Assembly: GCA_035480695.1 (NCBI GenBank)
Contig: DATIHM010000026.1
Coordinates: forward strand, 1 to 23,935
DNA: 23,935 nucleotides
Direction: 5' to 3'
From: DATBED01 sp035480695
GTDB taxonomy: Bacteria > Patescibacteriota > Saccharimonadia > Saccharimonadales > UBA4665
Positions 6,943 through 14,011 of the stretch are shown here, one piece after another. The notes under the pieces are model-generated. The model worked only from the letters and a program-made list of their open reading frames with translations, was not told where the DNA came from and did not search any database. The translations under genes and the position numbers were made by a program. Numbering within the stretch: the first letter of the stretch is position 1; each line of letters opens with the position of its first letter.

Positions 6943-7986
6943 TTAATGGCTTTCTTGGAGGGATTGTGGACCGCTTTTAGCCAAAACGGCTGGCGTTACC
7001 AATGAGCTTTTATTGGATGCCCTTCGCTTATTGGCTTTTGCGATGATCAAATCTTGGCGGAGATTATCAGCAGCCTTTCCCAGCCCAACAATTGCGAGAG
7101 GAGCGACACTTAGGGTAACTATGCCCTCAGGAGTATGGCAGAAGCCTCTAAAGCCTTCGCCCAGTACGGTCGCCAAGCCTCCCATCGCCACTCCTTTTAT
7201 GAAAGAACCGATTGTTCCTTCAACAGTGGTAGCGTTTCGCAGACGATTCTGGTCATCTACTGATTGCCCCTTAAGGATGGAAGCTGCCGTATAGGCTGCC
7301 GTACTCGCTAGCTGGCCACTACCGATGCGCTTTCCATGCCGATAAGTTCGTGTGCCCCAGCGCCAGAGTGGATTGGGGACCGCATGTTTAGATACGGAAA
7401 TCGAACCCGGATCTAGATACGGTAAACTCAGCATTTCAGCATGCAATAATCTGCCAACAGTTTTGGTGGCTGTTGGGAACTCCCTTCCGGCTTTAAGAAG
7501 CCGATCCGTATACCACCAGAACCAGCCCATATGAATAGCAGCCTCGGTTATACCACCCAAGGCCGGGTTAGTCGCCTGCGAAATGTCGATTACAAGTGGA
7601 GTGGCCAGACCACGGATTTGCAAGAGGTTGGCTGTAAATGCCGCCTTTGCAAGGCGTACGTTTAGTTTGGCCCCTTGACGCTCGTTTTTACCCTTTGTGT
7701 CCATATCATGTTTAGCGGCGGTGGCTAAGTCCTCAGAAGCTGCCGAGACGTCGTTAGATAGAACCTGAAGTCTTGTATATGTTGCTAGTAACGGATCGCC
7801 ATCCGTTTTCTCCATAAGATTGCTGGTCCAAACCTGTGTTTTTACATATGGCTTTAGTAGTGTGTTACCAATTGCCCGCGCAGGGTGGAAACTCTTGAGT
7901 GCATCGAACCGGCCCACCTGTTTTTGTTCTGCGCTTGCTTCCAGCCTAAGTGGATTCGTAGGCAAGGCGGCGGCGTGCATCTCCAT
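6943..7986 (-). CDS. Hypothetical protein, 347 aa, first gene of the phosphoesterase unit
   Basis: Not recognised. I chose the ATG at 7986 rather than a TTG one codon earlier because a consensus promoter places transcription start next to it. The protein is rich in Ala, Leu and Thr, mostly predicted helical, with moderately hydrophobic stretches around residues 125-155 (ending in a Trp cluster, GWFWWY) and two near the C-terminus (around 265-285 and 292-310) that could be membrane segments. The tail is basic and Ser-rich. It is followed 5 bases later by the metallophosphoesterase gene, so the two probably form one operon and may act at the same membrane site. Codon use is more AT-rich than in neighbouring housekeeping genes, consistent with an accessory unit between mnmA and alaS. 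Confidence 0.7.
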   Translation of the reverse strand: MEMHAAALPTNPLRLEASAEQKQVGRFDALKSFHPARAIGNTLLKPYVKTQVWTSNLMEKTDGDPLLATYTRLQVLSNDVSAASEDLATAAKHDMDTKGKNERQGAKLNVRLAKAAFTANLLQIRGLATPLVIDISQATNPALGGITEAAIHMGWFWWYTDRLLKAGREFPTATKTVGRLLHAEMLSLPYLDPGSISVSKHAVPNPLWRWGTRTYRHGKRIGSGQLASTAAYTAASILKGQSVDDQNRLRNATTVEGTIGSFIKGVAMGGLATVLGEGFRGFCHTPEGIVTLSVAPLAIVGLGKAADNLRQDLIIAKANKRRASNKSSLVTPAVLAKSGPQSLQESH

Positions 7987-7994
7987 CAAGCCTA

Positions 7995-8023
7995 ATTAAA
8001 ACCAGTTGGTGAGCGACTGTCAA
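7995..8023 (-). promoter_or_regulatory. Consensus sigma70 promoter of the 6943-7986 gene
   Basis: On the minus strand TTGACA (8023 to 8018) is separated by exactly 17 nt from TTTAAT (8000 to 7995). The -10 box ends 9 nt before the ATG at 7986, so the leader would be only 0-2 nt. It is divergent from the alaS promoter within a 73-base gap. Confidence 0.7.
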
Positions 8024-8029
8024 ATAAAA

Positions 8030-8048
8030 TACCAGGTAAAATCTGGTA
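8030..8048. promoter_or_regulatory. Inverted repeat overlapping the alaS -10 element
   Basis: TACCAG (8030-8035) and CTGGTA (8043-8048) are perfect inverted arms separated by 7 nt (GTAAAAT). The right arm covers the TGG and first two bases of the alaS extended -10 box. The position suits an operator for alaS and perhaps the divergent gene. No RNA role is likely, because it lies upstream of the predicted start of transcription. Confidence 0.4.
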
Positions 8049-8052
8049 CAAT
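8044..8052 (+). promoter_or_regulatory. Extended -10 promoter of alaS (leaderless)
   Basis: TGGTACAAT ends 8 nt before the ATG at 8060, placing transcription start on or next to the start codon. There is no -35 match and no Shine-Dalgarno sequence in the seven-base gap. Confidence 0.55.
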
Positions 8053-8059
8053 TTAACAG

Positions 8060-9976
8060 ATGACAGCTCAGGAGATTCGGCAGGCTTACTTGGATTTCTT
8101 CGTGGAACGTGGCCACAAGATGATTCCGCGCGCCCAGCTGGTGCCTTATAATGATCCGACCACGCTGTTCACCGGCAGCGGCATGCAGCCACTGATTCCG
8201 TATCTGTTAGGCGAGTCGCACACCGAGGGCACGCGCCTGGTCGATTCGCAGACCTGCCTGCGCGCCCAGGACATCGAAGAGGTCGGCGACAACCGCCACA
8301 CGACCTTTTTCGAGATGCTCGGTAACTGGTCGCTGGGCGATTATTTCAAAAAAGAAGAAATCCCCTGGCTGTTCGAGTTCCTGGTCGATAAGGTCGGTCT
8401 CGACCCGAGCAAGTTATACGTGACCTGTTATTTGGGGAATCCGAAGTTTGATATTCCCAAAGACGACGAAGCCGCCGGACTTTGGACAGAGCTGTTTAAG
8501 GGCAAGGGCGTTTCGACCGATAAGGTCGACATCGGCTCCGAAGAGGACGGCTACCGAAAAGGCATGGGCAGCGGACGCATCTTTTTCTACGATGGCAGCA
8601 AGAACTGGTGGAGCCGTGCCGGCGCCGAGGCCACTACGCCAATCGGCGACCCCTGCGGCCCGGACACTGAAGTTTTTTATGATTTCGGCACGCCGCACGA
8701 CACCAAATGGGGGCCTAACTGCCACCCGAATTGCGACTGCGGCCGATTTATTGAAATCGCCAACAGCGTGTTCATGGCCTACAAACGCACCGAAGCCGGT
8801 TTCGAACCGCTGGCCAAACCGAACGTCGACTTCGGCGGCGGCCTGGAGCGCATCGCGGCAGCCAAAATCAACAACCCTGACGTGTTCCATATCAGTCTGC
8901 TCAAGCCGATAATCACCAAACTTGAGGAAATTTCCGGCAAGAATTACGACTCGCACACCGAAAGCATGCGCGTCATCGCCGACCACTTGCGTGCCGCCAC
9001 TTTTCTGGCCGTCGACGGTGTCACGCCCAGCAACAAAGAGCAGGGCTACGTCATGCGCCGGCTGGTCCGCCGCGCCATCCGCTTCGCTTTCGAGCTGGGC
9101 GTCGAGCAGAACTTTTTGGAACAGCTCGTGCCCGTCATCACTGATATGTACCAGGCCGATTTCCCGGAGGTGGCTGAGAACCGCGACAAAGTGATTCAAG
9201 TGCTGGTCAAGGAAGAAAAAGCCTTCCGCCAAACCCTCCGCAACGGCCTCAAAGAATTCAAAAAGGATCTTGGAGGAATGAGCACAACCGGGACTTTGCA
9301 TCCAATGTCCGAATTGACTGGCGAGCAGCTATTTAAGCTTTATGACACTTATGGATTTCCAGTCGAACTGTCTAAAGAAGAGGCATTTAAACAAAATATC
9401 GATATAGCACAGAACGCTGATGAAATCTTCAACAAACTTATGCAGGAGCAGCGGCAGCGCTCACAGACGGCCAGCAAGGGCGTTTTCAAGGGTGGATTGG
9501 GTGGCCAATCCATGCAACACAAGAAGTACCACACGGCCACGCACCTGATGTACCAGGCGCTGCGCGACGTGCTCGGCGACCATGTGGTGCAGAACGGCTC
9601 CAACATCACCGAGGAGCGGCTGCGGTTCGACTTCAGCCATCCGCAAAAGATGACGCCCGAAGAAATCAAGCAGGTCGAGGACATTGTCAATGAGCAAATC
9701 CAAAAAGACCTCAAGGTGAGCTGCCAGGAATACCCAACGCGTGTGGCAATTGACGAGATGGGTGCGCTCGGCCAGTTCGGCGACCGCTACGGCGACAAGG
9801 TCAAGGTTTACAAGATGATTGCCGATGGCGCCGACAAGCCGTTCAGCTTCGAAATCTGCGGTGGCCCACACGTCGACCATACCGGCCAGCTGGCTGAAGG
9901 CGGCAAAAAATTCAAGATTATTAAAGAGGAATCGAGCTCGGCCGGCATCCGCCGCATCAAAGCCATACTGCTATAG
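8060..9976 (+). CDS. alaS: Alanyl-tRNA synthetase, short form with editing domain
   Basis: AlaRS attaches alanine to tRNA-Ala. The class II core is clear: motif 2 around NRHTTFFEMLGNWSLGDYFK (residues 78-97) and motif 3 GGGLERIA, plus the cysteine cluster CHPNCDCGRFIEI. The editing domain that removes mischarged serine and glycine is also present, with HTATH (HxxxH) near 494 and CGGPH (CxxxH) near 604. The protein is 638 residues against about 870 for the usual bacterial enzyme. It ends right after the editing domain at SAGIRRIKAILL, so the C-terminal oligomerisation/tRNA-elbow (C-Ala/DHHA1) domain is absent. The stop TAG is clean and the next gene starts 33 bases later in normal context, so this is more likely a natural short form than a broken gene. 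Codons around 9268-9440 are more AT-rich than in the rest. Confidence 0.95.
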   Translation: MTAQEIRQAYLDFFVERGHKMIPRAQLVPYNDPTTLFTGSGMQPLIPYLLGESHTEGTRLVDSQTCLRAQDIEEVGDNRHTTFFEMLGNWSLGDYFKKEEIPWLFEFLVDKVGLDPSKLYVTCYLGNPKFDIPKDDEAAGLWTELFKGKGVSTDKVDIGSEEDGYRKGMGSGRIFFYDGSKNWWSRAGAEATTPIGDPCGPDTEVFYDFGTPHDTKWGPNCHPNCDCGRFIEIANSVFMAYKRTEAGFEPLAKPNVDFGGGLERIAAAKINNPDVFHISLLKPIITKLEEISGKNYDSHTESMRVIADHLRAATFLAVDGVTPSNKEQGYVMRRLVRRAIRFAFELGVEQNFLEQLVPVITDMYQADFPEVAENRDKVIQVLVKEEKAFRQTLRNGLKEFKKDLGGMSTTGTLHPMSELTGEQLFKLYDTYGFPVELSKEEAFKQNIDIAQNADEIFNKLMQEQRQRSQTASKGVFKGGLGGQSMQHKKYHTATHLMYQALRDVLGDHVVQNGSNITEERLRFDFSHPQKMTPEEIKQVEDIVNEQIQKDLKVSCQEYPTRVAIDEMGALGQFGDRYGDKVKVYKMIADGADKPFSFEICGGPHVDHTGQLAEGGKKFKIIKEESSSAGIRRIKAILL

Positions 9977-9993
9977 CTAATACTTGTCAAATG

Positions 9994-10002
9994 TGGTAGA
10001 AT
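9994..10002 (+). promoter_or_regulatory. Extended -10 promoter of the 10010 gene (leaderless)
   Basis: TGGTAGAAT ends 8 nt before the ATG at 10010. The TTGTCA at 9984-9989 is only 7 nt upstream of the hexamer and is too close to serve as its -35 box. Confidence 0.5.
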
Positions 10003-10009
10003 AGCAGGT

Positions 10010-10489
10010 ATGAGTGAGAGACAGTCCCATTTGGTTTTGGCAACTGTTAATGGCCATCAGACGCCGGAGTTTAAAGCCGGTTTGGAATCCGTAATGCCGC
10101 CAAGTGTTACTGATACGACTGAGGCTACGAGGCCCTATCCAGACATAACTATGATGACCCCAGCTGAGCTGGCGCTTCAGGGGTTGACTCGGCAAGACTT
10201 TAATCGAGGTAAGACTCCTCAGCAGAGAGCGTTATTTACTCAGGCTTACAATGCGATTTTACGTTACTTGGGGCATGATGCACCGATAGTCGGCGGTGAG
10301 CGCATCATACCAATGTCTGCCCTTGAGTATCAGGTCACTCCGCAAGAAGATGACGGGCGGATGCCGATAGAGAAAATCCAAGGGGGGCGGATTGGACCGG
10401 GCATTGTTGCTAAGCTACGTGAAGTTATCGAAAGCAAGAAAAACCGAAACAGGCAGACAGAAGCTTCCGGCTGGACCCCAGAATTTTAG
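10010..10489 (+). CDS. Hypothetical protein, 159 aa
   Basis: Not recognised. It is a soluble protein with no signal or membrane segment. The first 45 residues are Thr/Pro-rich; the middle (TPAELALQGLTRQDFNRGKTPQQRALFTQAYNAIL, roughly 50-85) is probably helical; the C-terminal part is charged and ends WTPEF. MTPAELALQGLTRQDF could be a small helical domain but matches no family I can defend. It sits alone between alaS and the FtsA-like gene with its own extended -10 box and has AT-richer codons than both. Its stop codon lies within the first copy of an 11-bp tandem repeat. Confidence 0.6.
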   Translation: MSERQSHLVLATVNGHQTPEFKAGLESVMPPSVTDTTEATRPYPDITMMTPAELALQGLTRQDFNRGKTPQQRALFTQAYNAILRYLGHDAPIVGGERIIPMSALEYQVTPQEDDGRMPIEKIQGGRIGPGIVAKLREVIESKKNRNRQTEASGWTPEF

Positions 10490-10501
10490 GAGAATTTTAG
10501 G
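10480..10501. repeat. Tandem duplication of an 11-bp unit (AGAATTTTAGG x2)
   Basis: AGAATTTTAGG occurs at 10480-10490 and again at 10491-10501 without a gap. The first copy contains the TAG stop of the 10010 gene. A small inverted repeat, GCGCT/AGCGC with a 4-nt loop, follows at 10501-10514 and has no T-run, so it is not a convincing terminator. Confidence 0.6.
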
Positions 10502-10523
10502 CGCTGCTAAGCGCTCTCTAAGG

Positions 10524-10541
10524 TATAATCTGTGATAAAAT
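10524..10541 (+). promoter_or_regulatory. Two candidate -10 boxes for the FtsA-like gene
   Basis: TATAAT at 10524-10529 would give a 13-nt leader to the ATG at 10549. TGATAAAAT at 10533-10541 is an extended -10 ending 8 nt before the same ATG, giving a leaderless message. The second favours the ATG at 10549 over the GTG at 10543. Confidence 0.5.
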
Positions 10542-10548
10542 AGTGCAT

Positions 10549-11883
10549 ATGCTTGAAAAAGTTAAGAGCGTCAGCTCGGCTATGGCGCAGAAGGCCCTCC
10601 AAGGGGCTAGCAAAGCATCTTCAAAAGTCCGCGACCGCCCCGGTAAACCGCAGGAAGACCAGTACCTTGTGGCGCTCGATATCGGCACCGAATTCGTCAA
10701 AGCTTTGATTGGCAAGGTGAACGAGGCCGACGGCACGGCCGAAATCGTCGGTGTGGGCCGCTGCCACCAGGGACTGACCGACATGCAGGCCGGCGCCATC
10801 AGCGACATCGCCGCCGTGGTCGAGAATTGCGACAAAGCGCTCAACCAGGCCGAAGAACAGGCCGGCGTCAGCGTGCGTGCCGCCATCATTGGCATCGCTG
10901 GCGAGCTGGTGAAGGGCACTACTACCACTGTGCGAGTGGCGCGCCGCGAGGCAACAAAACCGCTCGACATTCCCGAAATGGAAAAAATCATCAACCTGGT
11001 TCAAGACAAGGCCCAGACCAAGGCCAAGCAGCAATTGGCCTGGGAGCTCGGTGGCAAAGAGGTAGAGGTGCGGCTGGTGAACAGCGCGCTGGTGAGTATC
11101 GAGATTGACGGCTACCCGGTGACGAATCCAATCGGTTTCCAGGGTAAGGACGTCGTCGTGCAGCTCTACACGGCGTTTGCGCCGATGATCCACATCGGGG
11201 CGCTCGAGAAAACCGCCCAAGAGCTTGATTTGGACCTGCTGGCCGTGGCAGCCGAGCCTTTCGCCGTGGCACGGGCCGTTATCGGCAACAACCCCAACCA
11301 GAACCTCAGCGCCATCCTGATGGACGTCGGTGGTGGTACGACTGACATCGCCGTCATCAACGACGGCGGTGTGCAGGGCACCAAGATGTTCGGCATCGGC
11401 GGCCGCGCTTACACCCATGCCATCGAGCGCGATTTGGGGGTGGATTTCGAAAAAGCGGAAGAGCTCAAGGTCGGCCTCAGTACCAACCAGGTGGCTGTCG
11501 CCCAGCGTCCGGCACTCGAAAAGGCTCTCGGCAAAACGGCCGACGTCTGGATCGGCGGCATCGAGCTGGCACTCAGCGAATTCACCAAACTCGACCACCT
11601 GCCGCACCGCATGTTCCTCTGTGGCGGCGGCGCCTCGCTCGACCTTTTGATGGACAGGCTCGAGCACACCGAGTGGTTCCGCAGCCTGCCGTTCACGCGC
11701 AAACCCAGCGTGCACCACATCCGTCCCGAGCAAGTGGCCGGCATCACCGACAAGACCGGTGACGTCAACGATCACACCTTCATCACCGCCATGGGCCTGC
11801 TGCGCGTCGGCATGGACACTCGCCAATTCGCCGGCGGTTCTGGCTCAATCCGCGATAAAATTGATAAAATGTTGAGCGTATAA
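10549..11883 (+). CDS. FtsA-like actin-fold ATPase (FtsA/PilM superfamily)
   Basis: A protein of 444 residues from ATG 10549 (a GTG two codons earlier is possible). Actin/Hsp70-fold motifs are visible: phosphate-1 VALDIGTEFVKALIG (41-55), phosphate-2 LMDVGGGTTDIAVI (about 257-270) and the adenosine-type motif LCGGGASLDLL (about 356-366). Between them residues 85-190 match the FtsA 1C region (IIGIAGELVKG onward). The C-terminus SGSIRDKIDKMLSV could be an amphipathic membrane-binding helix as in FtsA. FtsA anchors FtsZ rings to the membrane; PilM-type relatives act in type IV pilus assembly. No ftsZ or ftsQ is adjacent. The gene overlaps the next, encoding a one-pass membrane protein, which would be a natural partner. 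Either division or surface-appendage assembly is possible. Confidence 0.8.
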   Translation: MLEKVKSVSSAMAQKALQGASKASSKVRDRPGKPQEDQYLVALDIGTEFVKALIGKVNEADGTAEIVGVGRCHQGLTDMQAGAISDIAAVVENCDKALNQAEEQAGVSVRAAIIGIAGELVKGTTTTVRVARREATKPLDIPEMEKIINLVQDKAQTKAKQQLAWELGGKEVEVRLVNSALVSIEIDGYPVTNPIGFQGKDVVVQLYTAFAPMIHIGALEKTAQELDLDLLAVAAEPFAVARAVIGNNPNQNLSAILMDVGGGTTDIAVINDGGVQGTKMFGIGGRAYTHAIERDLGVDFEKAEELKVGLSTNQVAVAQRPALEKALGKTADVWIGGIELALSEFTKLDHLPHRMFLCGGGASLDLLMDRLEHTEWFRSLPFTRKPSVHHIRPEQVAGITDKTGDVNDHTFITAMGLLRVGMDTRQFAGGSGSIRDKIDKMLSV

Positions 11884-13619
11884 TGGCCAGCGACAAAGAC
11901 ACAATTTACGTAGACATCGACGACGAAATCACCGGCATCATCGATAGGCTGAAAGCCAGCGACGGCAAGGTCGTCGCGCTGGTGCTGCCTAAAAGGGCCA
12001 GTGTGTTCCAGAGCATCGTGAACATGAAGCTGCTGAAGCGGGCGGCCGACGATTCCAAGAAAAACCTAGTTCTGATTACCAGTGAAGCCGGGCTGCTGCC
12101 CCTGGCCGGAGCGGCTGACATCCACGTTGCAAAAACGCTGACCAGAAAGCCGGAAATTCCGGCCGGTCCGGGCAGCCTCGACGACACTGAAGAGGAAGTC
12201 GACGAAGATGCTACTGAGACCATCGAGCCGCCAATTGATAAGGATGCGCCTGTCGGTGAGTTGGCAGCGGCTGGCATGGCCGGCGCTGCTATTGGCAAGG
12301 CTGCCGAAGATGGCGGAGTCGAAACCATAGCTCTGGATGACGAAGATCTGCCGCCCGAAGACGCCCCCGACAAGGCGGCGCCCAAGACGTTCGAGCCGCC
12401 CAAGAAAAAGAAAGACAAGAAGCTCAAGATTCCGAACTTTGAGCGGTTCCGCCTGTTTCTGGCGCTCGGCATACTGGCGCTTATCCTGCTTATCTTCTTC
12501 TTCGTTTTCGCCAATTCGTCGCTGGCCAAGGCGACCATCAACATCAAGACGGATGCCACCAACGTCACCACCAACCAGGATATTACGCTGTCCACCGCCG
12601 CCCAAAGTCTCGACCCCGATAACGGCGTCGTGCCGGCCAAGCTCGAGCAACAGCAGAAAACCTACACTCAGCAGGTGCCGACCACCGGCCAGAAGAACAA
12701 CGGACAGAAAGCCAGCGGCAATATAACGATGAGTGCCCAGGTCTGTGGCACGGTCCAGCAGCCCTTTGACGTGCCAGCAGGTACAGGGGTAAGCGCCAAC
12801 GGTCAAACTTATATCACCCAGCAGGACACGACCTTTAACGGGAACCCGCACATAAATCACAACTGTCTTACTTTCCAAGCCGACAGCAGCACACCGATTG
12901 CTGCCCAAAGTGCCGGCTCCAGCTTTAACACTCCGAACGGCACCTCGTTCTCTGTGGCAGGGCGCTCTGATGTTTCGGCTTCCGGCTCAGCCAGTGGCGG
13001 AACAGATAACATCGTGCAGAGCGTCAACCAGAACGACATCAATAACGCTAAGTCAAAAATCAGCGCCGCAAATGATAGTACGATGAAGCAGGCGCTTGAT
13101 GCCCAGGCCAAGGGCGAAGGTTTGTATCCGCTTGATGCTACGTTTAATGCTGGCACGCCGAATGTCACCAGTAGCGCCAACGTCGGCGAAGTCGCCTCCA
13201 CTGTCACAGTCACCGAGACTATCAACTACACAGTGTTCGCCGTCCACAAAGATGACCTGACTTCGCTGGTTGACGGCAACATCAAGACGCAGATTGACTC
13301 CGCCAAACAAAGCATCCTTGACGATGGGCTGGGCAGCGCCGTCTACACCATCAATAATCAGACAGCGACCGGCGCCGCCCTTACCCTGAGCACCAAAGCC
13401 GTGGTCGGCCCAGCGCTAAACACCGACTCGATTAAGCAGGCTGCGGCTGGCAAGAAGGCCGGCGCTATCAAGAGCGACCTGTCCAGCAACCCCGACGTGA
13501 CCAGCGTCGATGTCAAGTTCAGCCCGTTCTGGGTCAGCACTGCACCGAAGAAAACCGACCACATCAAGGTCGTGATTGCCAAGCCTACAACAACCCAATC
13601 CAGCAATGCCAACCACTAG
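11883..13619 (+). CDS. One-pass membrane protein with large extracellular domain, baseplate-J/gp47-like
   Basis: A 578-residue protein in four parts. Residues 1-87 form a cytoplasmic domain with alternating strands and helices (VVALVLPKRAS, NLVLITSEAG). Residues 97-165 are an acidic Ala/Glu/Asp-rich linker. A basic patch (KKKKDKKLK) precedes the membrane helix at 191-211. The remainder is a Ser/Thr/Asn/Gln-rich outside region with few charged residues. The VPAGTGVSANGQTYITQQD segment resembles baseplate J/gp47-type beta domains reported in CPR genomes; this link is from memory and moderate. It starts on the stop of the FtsA-like gene (TAATG). A cytoplasmic domain joined to an exported domain suits coupling of the FtsA-like ATPase to the cell surface. 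Confidence 0.7.
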   Translation: MASDKDTIYVDIDDEITGIIDRLKASDGKVVALVLPKRASVFQSIVNMKLLKRAADDSKKNLVLITSEAGLLPLAGAADIHVAKTLTRKPEIPAGPGSLDDTEEEVDEDATETIEPPIDKDAPVGELAAAGMAGAAIGKAAEDGGVETIALDDEDLPPEDAPDKAAPKTFEPPKKKKDKKLKIPNFERFRLFLALGILALILLIFFFVFANSSLAKATINIKTDATNVTTNQDITLSTAAQSLDPDNGVVPAKLEQQQKTYTQQVPTTGQKNNGQKASGNITMSAQVCGTVQQPFDVPAGTGVSANGQTYITQQDTTFNGNPHINHNCLTFQADSSTPIAAQSAGSSFNTPNGTSFSVAGRSDVSASGSASGGTDNIVQSVNQNDINNAKSKISAANDSTMKQALDAQAKGEGLYPLDATFNAGTPNVTSSANVGEVASTVTVTETINYTVFAVHKDDLTSLVDGNIKTQIDSAKQSILDDGLGSAVYTINNQTATGAALTLSTKAVVGPALNTDSIKQAAAGKKAGAIKSDLSSNPDVTSVDVKFSPFWVSTAPKKTDHIKVVIAKPTTTQSSNANH

Positions 13620-14004
13620 TATTTTGGCTTTGGATGTCGGCGAGGCCAGGGTCGGCCTGGCGCTGGCTTCTATATCCGCCCGCCTGGTCCAACCCTTCAC
13701 AACGCTTCAGCGCGAAGACGTATTCGATGAACTGGAAAAGATAATCAAAAACGAAGACGTTGGCGAAATCGTCGTCGGCTTGCCGCGCGGGCTCGATGGC
13801 CAGGAAACTGCCCAAACCGCTTCCGCCAGGGCCTTTGCCAAAGAGCTGGAAAAGCGCACTGACCTGCCGATTCACCTGCAAGACGAAGCCGTGACCTCAA
13901 AAAAAGCCGAAGAAGAGCTGCGCGCCCGGGGCAAACCGTACGCCAAAGGCGACATCGACGCCCTGGCCGCAACCTACATACTCGAAGACTACCTAGCGGT
14001 ATAA
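13606..14004 (+). CDS. ruvX: RuvX/YqgF-family RNase H-fold nuclease
   Basis: A 132-residue protein from the ATG at 13606; a TTG at 13576 would add ten residues that do not belong to the family. The YqgF pattern is present: LALDVGEARVGLA with D10, VVGLPRGLDGQET, QDEAVTSKKAEEEL (family DExxTSxxA) and DIDALAATYILEDYL with the C-terminal acidic residue. RuvX/YqgF processes the 5' end of pre-16S rRNA and is also described as a Holliday-junction resolvase-like enzyme. It overlaps the end of the surface-protein gene by 14 bases, and its TAA stop is embedded in the -10 box of mltG. Length is normal for the family. Confidence 0.88.
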   Translation: MPTTSILALDVGEARVGLALASISARLVQPFTTLQREDVFDELEKIIKNEDVGEIVVGLPRGLDGQETAQTASARAFAKELEKRTDLPIHLQDEAVTSKKAEEELRARGKPYAKGDIDALAATYILEDYLAV

Positions 14005-14005
14005 T
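14000..14005 (+). promoter_or_regulatory. -10 box of mltG overlapping the ruvX stop codon
   Basis: TATAAT contains the TAA stop of ruvX (14002-14004) and ends 7 nt before the ATG at 14012, so a start site would fall on the A of the start codon. Confidence 0.5.
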
Positions 14006-14011
14006 AGACGG

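Noticed and set aside
8414..9301. Minus-strand reading frame of 295 codons inside alaS
   Set aside because: It is a shadow of alaS, which has unmistakable family motifs on the plus strand.
8060..9976. alaS as a truncated pseudogene
   Set aside because: All catalytic and editing motifs are intact, the stop falls at a domain border, and the next gene has its own promoter 33 bases later, so a natural short form is more likely.
10621..11826. Minus-strand reading frame of 401 codons opposite the FtsA-like gene
   Set aside because: It mirrors the GC-rich codons of a clear actin-fold gene; its His/Asp/Val-rich product has no domain and no promoter.
11878..11885. TATAAT-like sequence at the junction of the FtsA-like and surface-protein genes
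   Set aside because: It is created by the overlapping stop and start codons (GTATAATGG). A start of transcription 7 nt further on would fall inside the second gene, so it does not fit the leaderless pattern.
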